NCBI GenBank assembly: GCA_900554225.1
Contig: USGH01000180.1
Location: 1-5,700 of the forward strand
Origin: an uncultured Eubacteriales bacterium
GTDB lineage: Bacteria; Bacillota; Clostridia; Oscillospirales; CAG-272
Direction of reading: 5' to 3'
DNA: 5,700 nucleotides
The position numbers and the translations under genes were made by a program. This document shows positions 1 through 3,788 of the stretch, in pieces. How positions within the stretch are numbered: the first letter of the stretch is position 1; each line of letters opens with the position of its first letter. The notes below the pieces were generated by a model. The model ran no database searches. It was not told where the DNA came from and saw nothing but the letters and a program-made list of their open reading frames with translations.

Positions 1-1
1 C

Positions 2-1024
2 GATTATCAGGATCTTCTCAGACTCTCCGTCGCAACCGCCGGCAACGATCACCGTCTCGGCGCCAATGAAGCTCCGCCCGCTGTCGTTTCCATCTTCCTC
101 GGCGATGAGCTGACCGCAGTGCTTGACGCCATCGAAAACGATACTCCGTACAGCTCTGCCGAAAAGACCGTCATGAAGCTAGGAGTTCATGTTCTGCCCC
201 GCTTCATGCGCGACACCACCGACCGCAACCGTACATCGCCGTTCGCCTTCACCGGAAATAAATTCGAATTCCGTATGCTCGGCTCCTCCAACAGCATTGC
301 CTGCGCGAATATCATGCTCAATGCCAGCGTGGCGGAATCGCTGAAGATCTACGCGGACAGACTGGAAAACGCCGCCGACTTTGAAGCGACGCTCCACGAT
401 ATGATCCAGAAAACGATCAAGGATCACCGCCGGATCATCTTCAACGGCAACGGCTATGACGACAGCTGGATCAAAGAAGCCACCGATAAACGCGGACTTC
501 TGAATCTCCGTACCACGCCGGACGCAATGCCGCATCTGCTCGATAAAAAGAATGTCGATATGCTGACCGCACACAAGGTATTCACCAAGGCAGAGCTGGA
601 GTCCCGGTACGAGAACATGCTTGAAAACTACTGCAAGACGGTCAATATCGAAGCACTGACCATGGTCGATATGGCGAAGAAGGAGATCCTGCCTGCCGTG
701 GAGACCTATGCACGGGAGCTGTCCGATACCTGCATTCCAAAGACAACCGCAGTACCCGGACTGGCATGCAAATACGATAAGGCACTGATCGCCAAGCTGT
801 CCACACTTGCAGATGAGATCGATGCCGCAGCCGCCGCGCTGGAATCCGCTGCCAACAAGTATAAGACCATCGACGATGTGACCGAAGCTTCGTGTATGAT
901 CCGCGATGTGATCCTCCAGAAGATGGCGGAGCTGCGCGTGGTCTGCGATGAAGCCGAAACCGTCACGGCAGAGAAATACTGGCCGTTCCCGACCTATGAA
1001 AGACTCCTCTTCGGAGTACGCTGA
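2..1024 (+). CDS. glnN: Glutamine synthetase type III, C-terminal half (5' end outside window)
   Basis: This enzyme makes glutamine from glutamate, ammonia and ATP in the cytoplasm. The frame is open from base 2 and encodes 340 residues up to TGA at 1022-1024. GSIII proteins are usually about 700 residues, so roughly the C-terminal half is present. The sequence shows hallmarks of the GSIII family: ATAGNDHRLGANEAPPA near the left edge, then DTTDRNRTSPFAFTG followed by NKFEFRMLGSS, and later NGNGYDDSW and TDKRGLLNLRTTPDAMP. The NRTSPFAFTGNKFEFR stretch belongs to the nucleotide/glutamate-binding core and distinguishes GSIII from GlnA types I and II. An internal ATG at 119 is not the start, because conserved family sequence continues upstream of it. 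The C-terminal part is helical and alanine-rich. It lies upstream of asnB, which consumes glutamine, but a 481-bp gap holding a T-box suggests separate control. No clear intrinsic terminator follows it. Confidence 0.95.
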   Translation, partial: DYQDLLRLSVATAGNDHRLGANEAPPAVVSIFLGDELTAVLDAIENDTPYSSAEKTVMKLGVHVLPRFMRDTTDRNRTSPFAFTGNKFEFRMLGSSNSIACANIMLNASVAESLKIYADRLENAADFEATLHDMIQKTIKDHRRIIFNGNGYDDSWIKEATDKRGLLNLRTTPDAMPHLLDKKNVDMLTAHKVFTKAELESRYENMLENYCKTVNIEALTMVDMAKKEILPAVETYARELSDTCIPKTTAVPGLACKYDKALIAKLSTLADEIDAAAAALESAANKYKTIDDVTEASCMIRDVILQKMAELRVVCDEAETVTAEKYWPFPTYERLLFGVR

Positions 1025-1077
1025 GCATTGGGAAGAGGCGCAGAAATACCAATAGGCGGAAGCGATCTGCGAAAAAA

Positions 1078-1083
1078 TATAAA
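1078..1083 (+). promoter_or_regulatory. Possible -10 element of the asnB leader promoter
   Basis: TATAAA lies about 16 bases before the first base of T-box stem I, which is where the leader transcript would be expected to start. No convincing -35 box is found 16-18 bases upstream (the bases there are GGCGGA-like). The assignment therefore rests on position and the -10 match alone. The stretch 1025-1098 otherwise shows only a weak ATTGG/CCAAT inverted pair (1027-1031 and 1049-1053) and no strong terminator for glnN, so read-through from glnN is also possible. Confidence 0.3.
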
Positions 1084-1299
1084 CAGAAAAGCATTTGAGA
1101 CGGGAAAAGTACCGCAGTATGGAACGCACAGCGCGTATGGATCAGGTGAGAGCATACCGTGACCGCTTCGGGAAGAACACCCGTCAAGCTGCAGGCTGAA
1201 ACTGTGACGCATTCTCTCCGGGAGCCGCTATTCCGGAGACCCTTGCGTATGGAAGTAGGTGCGCCGGAGGTTTCCCGTTATAGAAACAGGATTTTCGTG

Positions 1300-1321
1300 C
1301 CTTGTGTATCCCTTGTGTATC
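1300..1321 (+). repeat. Perfect 11-bp tandem duplication within the T-box linker
   Basis: CCTTGTGTATC occurs at 1300-1310 and again directly after it at 1311-1321. Both copies can pair with GGATA-GA-CACA at 1368-1378 (TGTG and TATCC against CACA and GGATA, with a GA bulge). The duplication therefore supplies two alternative 5' strands for one long hairpin between the IIA/B pseudoknot and stem III. Confidence 0.9.
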
Positions 1322-1422
1322 CGGAGAGATGGAAAGCCGTCCGGTCGCCGAGAGAATCATAGACCAGGGATAGACACAGCGGGGCGGAAGTCCGTGAGAA
1401 TCGGGTAATAATTTGTCCCGAA

Positions 1423-1458
1423 GATAGGTGGCACCGCGAGTACAGCACTTGCCCTATC
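1423..1458 (+). promoter_or_regulatory. T-box antiterminator/antisequestrator
   Basis: The element is textbook. Helix A1 is GATAGG (1423-1428) with CCTATC (1453-1458). The seven-base bulge TGGCACC (1429-1435) contains UGGC, which pairs with the tRNA acceptor end and implies discriminator G73. Helix A2 is GCGAGT (1436-1441) with ACTTGC (1447-1452), closed by an ACAGC loop. Every base of the element is accounted for. G73 is what bacterial tRNA-Asn carries (established knowledge), in agreement with the AAC specifier in stem I. Confidence 0.93.
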
Positions 1459-1467
1459 GGAATGCTG
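1443..1467 (+). promoter_or_regulatory. Hairpin competing with the T-box antiterminator
   Basis: CAGCA (1443-1447) pairs with TGCTG (1463-1467). Inside it TT/AA and CC/GG continue the stem, with single-base bulges C1448 and G1451 and a CTATC loop (1454-1458). It uses both 3' strands of the antiterminator, so the two folds exclude each other. It is followed by AACGATATTTCG, not a U-run, so a classical intrinsic terminator is not supported. A second perfect hairpin, GAACGA-TATT-TCGTTC, follows at 1467-1482. Confidence 0.6.
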
Positions 1468-1487
1468 AACGATATTTCGTTCCCTGG

Positions 1488-1493
1488 AAGGAG
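1488..1493 (+). promoter_or_regulatory. Ribosome binding site of asnB, possibly T-box controlled
   Basis: AAGGAG lies 12 bases before the ATG at 1506, a rather long spacing. The intervening AGATAG (1494-1499) repeats the 5' strand of antiterminator helix A1 (AGATAG at 1422-1427). It is complementary to CTATC at 1454-1458, so it could be masked when the antiterminator is not formed. Confidence 0.75.
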
Positions 1494-1505
1494 AGATAGA
1501 ACGAT

Positions 1506-3083
1506 ATGTGTTCCATTATGGGATATTGCGGCAAGTGCGCCGTGGAAGAAACGTTCAAAAAATGCTTTGCCGAGACCATCTCGCGCGGACCGGACGACAG
1601 CCGTATTGTGGATACCGGATGTGGGCTGCTCGGCTTTCATAGATTGGCGATCATGGGACTGACCCCGGAGGGGATGCAGCCGTTTGCGCTTGATGGCAGC
1701 TATGTCGTCTGTAACGGAGAAATCTACGGCTATGAGAAGCTCAAAAAGGAGCTTGCAAAGAAATACACGTTTGTAAGCGGCAGCGATTGCGAGATTCTTC
1801 TGCCCCTGTACCGTGAATACGGCACCGATATGTTCCGGATGCTGGATGCGGAATTTGCCCTCATCCTCTACGATGGCACGACGGGGGAATATATCGCGGC
1901 ACGGGATCCGATCGGCATTCGTCCGCTGTACTATGGCTATGGCAGGGACGGCGCGATTGTGTTTGCCAGTGAACCGAAGAATCTTGTGGGACTGTGCGAG
2001 CGGATTCTGCCGTTTCCGCCCGGTCATTACTATAAGGATGGACGGTTCATCTGCTACAGGGACATTGCACAGGTGGATGCGGTATGTAACGACGATCTCG
2101 AAACCGTGTGTCGGAAGATCCGCGAAAAGCTCATCGCCGGTGTGGATAAACGGCTCGTGGCAGACGCGAAGGTAGGCTTTCTGCTCTCCGGCGGACTGGA
2201 TTCCTCGCTGGTCTGCGCGATCGCCCAGAGGAGGCAGAAAACGCCGATCCGCACCTTCGCCATCGGGATGGAAAAGGACGCGATCGATCTGAAGTATGCC
2301 AGACAGACCGCGGACTATCTCGGCACGGATCACACCGAGGTCTACATGACCAGAGATGAGGTGCTTGCCACCCTGGACGAGCTGATCCGGCTCCTTGGCA
2401 CCTACGACATCACGACGATTCGCGCGAGTATGGGCATGTATCTCCTCTGCAAATGGATCCATGAGAACACAGACATCCGCGTGCTGCTCACCGGGGAGAT
2501 CTCCGACGAGCTGTTCGGCTACAAATACACGGATTTCGCACCGGATGCCGACGCGTTCCAGAGGGAATCGGAAAAACGGATCCGGGAACTGCATATGTAC
2601 GATGTGCTCCGTGCCGACCGCTGCATTTCCGTCAACTCTCTGGAAGCGCGCGTGCCGTTCGGCGATCTCGATTTCGTGCAGTATGTTCTCTCTGTGGATC
2701 CGGCAAAGAAGATGAACGTGTACGGCAAGGGGAAATATCTGCTCCGTCACGCATTTGCGGGCGATTATCTGCCGGACGAGATCCTATGGCGGGAAAAGGC
2801 AGCGTTCTCCGATGCGGTGGGTCATTCCATGGTGGACGATCTCAAAGCCTTTGCCGAGACGAAATACACGGACGAGGAGCTTGTCGAAAAGTGTGCGAAA
2901 TACACCCATGCCAAGCCGTTCACAAAGGAATCCCTCCTGTATCGGGAGATTTTCGAGAAATACTATCCGGGACAGTCCGATATGGTGGTCGATTTCTGGA
3001 TGCCGAACAAATCGTGGGAGGGCTGCAACGTCAATGATCCGTCCGCACGGGTACTGTCCAACTACGGTGCGAGTGGAAAATAA
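1506..3083 (+). CDS. asnB: Asparagine synthetase B (glutamine-hydrolysing)
   Basis: AsnB converts aspartate, glutamine and ATP into asparagine, glutamate, AMP and pyrophosphate. The start at ATG 1506 is fixed by the invariant Cys2, which becomes the N-terminal nucleophile after Met removal (MCSIMG). The class II amidotransferase domain covers residues 1 to about 190: RGPDD 27-31, HRLAI 45-49, NGEIYG 70-75, GSDCE 92-96 and RDPIGIRPLY. The synthetase domain follows, with the pyrophosphate loop SGGLDSS (228-234), TYDITTIRAS, TGEISDELFGYKY (329-341), ARVPF and the C-terminal LYREIFEKYYP motif. At 525 residues it is close to the E. coli AsnB length (about 554) and appears complete. Where E. coli has GEGSDEVFGGY this protein has GEISDELFGYKY; I believe this variant occurs in Clostridia and Bacteroidetes AsnB. 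Control is by the upstream Asn T-box. It could only be confused with other Asn-synthetase-like amidotransferases, but the collinearity with AsnB to the C terminus argues for a true AsnB. Confidence 0.97.
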   Translation: MCSIMGYCGKCAVEETFKKCFAETISRGPDDSRIVDTGCGLLGFHRLAIMGLTPEGMQPFALDGSYVVCNGEIYGYEKLKKELAKKYTFVSGSDCEILLPLYREYGTDMFRMLDAEFALILYDGTTGEYIAARDPIGIRPLYYGYGRDGAIVFASEPKNLVGLCERILPFPPGHYYKDGRFICYRDIAQVDAVCNDDLETVCRKIREKLIAGVDKRLVADAKVGFLLSGGLDSSLVCAIAQRRQKTPIRTFAIGMEKDAIDLKYARQTADYLGTDHTEVYMTRDEVLATLDELIRLLGTYDITTIRASMGMYLLCKWIHENTDIRVLLTGEISDELFGYKYTDFAPDADAFQRESEKRIRELHMYDVLRADRCISVNSLEARVPFGDLDFVQYVLSVDPAKKMNVYGKGKYLLRHAFAGDYLPDEILWREKAAFSDAVGHSMVDDLKAFAETKYTDEELVEKCAKYTHAKPFTKESLLYREIFEKYYPGQSDMVVDFWMPNKSWEGCNVNDPSARVLSNYGASGK

Positions 3084-3097
3084 GAAAGAAAAACAAA

Positions 3098-3141
3098 GAA
3101 AGACGGAGAACCGCATCAAACGGAACCCCGTCTTTTCTTTT
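3098..3141. terminator. Bidirectional intrinsic terminator between asnB and the convergent lipoprotein gene
   Basis: AAAGACGG (3099-3106) pairs with CCGTCTTT (3128-3135), and an inner CCG/CGG (3111-3113/3121-3123) extends the hairpin. On the + strand the stem ends in TTTTCTTTT, starting 15 bases after the asnB stop. On the - strand the same stem is followed by CTTTGTTTTTCTTTC, and it lies directly after the stop of the convergent gene. It can therefore serve both genes. Confidence 0.85.
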
Positions 3142-3146
3142 GGAAA

Positions 3147-3572
3147 TCACTCCGCGAACAGGCTCTCAAAGTAGAACAGATCCGCACCACCGCGCAGTGC
3201 GTTATATGCATAGCCGTCGTAATAGAACGTTGTCTCGCCGGAGAGGATCAGCTCGTCGATAACCCCGGTCTCATTCGCGTAAACGATCGTATAAAGCGGC
3301 GGATACGCTTCACGGTACGCGGCAAGCTCCATTTTTTCTCGCGTGCCGCGGATCCCGTCGAGCTGCATATAGAGCGCGTCCAGTGCCATCGGATCGGTCA
3401 GCGTGACCTGCGCATCGTCGGTATGGCGGCATACGGTGACAGAGGTGACGTTTTGCAGCTTTGTCGCAGCATCATCCAGCGGCGGCAGCGCATCGGTGAG
3501 GGACACGGCGCATCCGGTACACAGCAGAGCGCAGAGGAGTGCGGTACAGAAAAGCAGGTAATATTTACGCAT
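3147..3572 (-). CDS. Small predicted lipoprotein, function unknown
   Basis: This encodes 141 residues starting MRKYYLLF. The N terminus is a lipoprotein signal peptide: two basic residues, a hydrophobic stretch (about residues 4-18), then LCTGC with Cys21 as the probable lipidation site. The Cys at the -3 position of the lipobox is less usual than Leu. The mature part is about 120 residues, with a likely alpha/beta pattern (VTSVTVCRH, PLYTIVYANETGVIDELIL, TTFYYDGYAYN). I recall a similar layout in small Bacillota lipoproteins of the DUF5301 kind, but this is unverified. The start at 3572 is chosen because AAGGGAG lies six bases upstream and the promoter places the transcript start near 3600. 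The in-frame ATG at 3596 would lie almost at that start, and its coding sequence would include the ribosome binding site. It is convergent with asnB and divergent from polA, forming a single-gene unit. Confidence 0.75.
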   Translation of the reverse strand: MRKYYLLFCTALLCALLCTGCAVSLTDALPPLDDAATKLQNVTSVTVCRHTDDAQVTLTDPMALDALYMQLDGIRGTREKMELAAYREAYPPLYTIVYANETGVIDELILSGETTFYYDGYAYNALRGGADLFYFESLFAE

Positions 3573-3578
3573 GGCATT

Positions 3579-3585
3579 CTCCCTT
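3579..3585 (-). promoter_or_regulatory. Ribosome binding site that decides the lipoprotein gene start
   Basis: AAGGGAG on the - strand is followed by six bases and then the ATG at 3572-3570. It supports this start over the upstream in-frame ATG at 3596. Confidence 0.8.
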
Positions 3586-3606
3586 GGCAATCGCATTCAT
3601 GAGACT

Positions 3607-3635
3607 ATTATAGCGGAAATGCGGTAGAAATACAA
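3607..3635 (-). promoter_or_regulatory. Sigma-A promoter of the lipoprotein gene
   Basis: On the - strand TTGTAT (3635-3630) and a perfect TATAAT (3612-3607) are separated by 17 bases. The predicted transcript start near 3600 gives an untranslated leader of about 28 bases before the ATG at 3572. Confidence 0.85.
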
Positions 3636-3670
3636 GGGCTATTCTGAAAATCCTGCGAAATAGAGTGTGA

Positions 3671-3695
3671 ATTTTCCAAAAACATCTGGGAAAAT
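3671..3695. repeat. 7-bp inverted repeat between divergent promoters
   Basis: ATTTTCC (3671-3677) and GGAAAAT (3689-3695) are perfect inverted copies separated by 11 bases. The right arm overlaps the position expected for the -35 box of the polA promoter. It could be an operator for a dimeric regulator, but an AT-rich intergenic region can produce such repeats by chance. Confidence 0.45.
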
Positions 3696-3706
3696 GGCGC
3701 GGAACA

Positions 3707-3715
3707 TGGTATAAT
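3707..3715 (+). promoter_or_regulatory. Extended -10 promoter of polA
   Basis: TGGTATAAT is a perfect TATAAT (3710-3715) with the TGN extension. The bases at -35 (TGGGAA, 3687-3692) match poorly, as is common for extended -10 promoters. The transcript would start near 3722, giving a leader of about 67 bases before the polA ATG. Confidence 0.75.
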
Positions 3716-3733
3716 ATTTCTATGAAACAAGAC

Positions 3734-3760
3734 GGCAGACGGCGGTGGGACCAATCTGCC
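3734..3760 (+). other. Hairpin in the polA untranslated leader
   Basis: GGCAGA (3734-3739) pairs with TCTGCC (3755-3760), and an inner GGT/ACC (3744-3746/3750-3752) can form. No U-run follows, so it is not a terminator. It may only stabilise the 5' end of the mRNA. Confidence 0.4.
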
Positions 3761-3788
3761 AGACACTTCCACGGATGGAGAGAATCGC

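Larger units (their letters stand above)
1099..1458 (+). promoter_or_regulatory. T-box riboswitch leader, asparagine-specific, upstream of asnB
   Basis: T-box leaders sense uncharged tRNA and switch on the downstream gene. Stem I is closed by GACGGG (1099-1104) with CCCGTC (1180-1185). An AGTA box (1108-1111) sits on its 5' side, GUAUG/CAUAC (1135-1139/1153-1157) forms the distal stem, and GGUG lies in the terminal loop (1145-1148). The 3' side reads GGAAG then AAC (1176-1178) then A. AAC is an asparagine specifier codon. Stem II is probably 1207-1248 (ACGCA/TGCGT and CTCCGG/CCGGAG). A IIA/B-type pseudoknot fits 1265-1287 (GTTTC/GAAAC with a CCGTTATA loop facing an upstream CGG). Stem III is CGGG/CCCG (1402-1405/1417-1420). 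The antiterminator ends the element. Specifier, discriminator match and downstream gene all point to Asn. Stem assignments were made by eye; the T-box identity is firm, individual helices less so. Confidence 0.93.

Noticed and set aside
179..1129. Long reading frame of 316 codons on the - strand opposite glnN
   Set aside because: The + strand encodes an unmistakable GSIII. The antisense translation is rich in Cys, His and Arg with no recognisable domain. It is a shadow caused by codon bias.
1159..1362. 67-codon + strand reading frame in the glnN-asnB gap
   Set aside because: It runs through T-box stem I, stem II and the pseudoknot, has no ribosome binding site, and the RNA structure explains the sequence.
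1300..1380. Second, tandem T-box stem I
   Set aside because: The region contains GAGAATCA (a possible AAT specifier), but it has no AGTA box, no GNUG loop and no closing stem of the right form. An expanded linker hairpin is a better reading.
1467..1490. Classical intrinsic terminator at GAACGA-TATT-TCGTTC
   Set aside because: The hairpin is perfect but is followed by CCTGGAAGG and not by a U-run, so it is not supported as a transcription terminator.
1278..2750. 490-codon reading frame on the - strand opposite asnB and part of its leader
   Set aside because: It lies fully opposite conserved AsnB coding sequence and its translation resembles no family. Length alone is explained by GC-rich third positions.
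3573..3596. Upstream ATG at 3596 as start of the lipoprotein gene
   Set aside because: It lies about four bases from the predicted transcript start, and its coding sequence would include the AAGGGAG ribosome binding site of the better start at 3572. It would also add a charged segment before the signal peptide.
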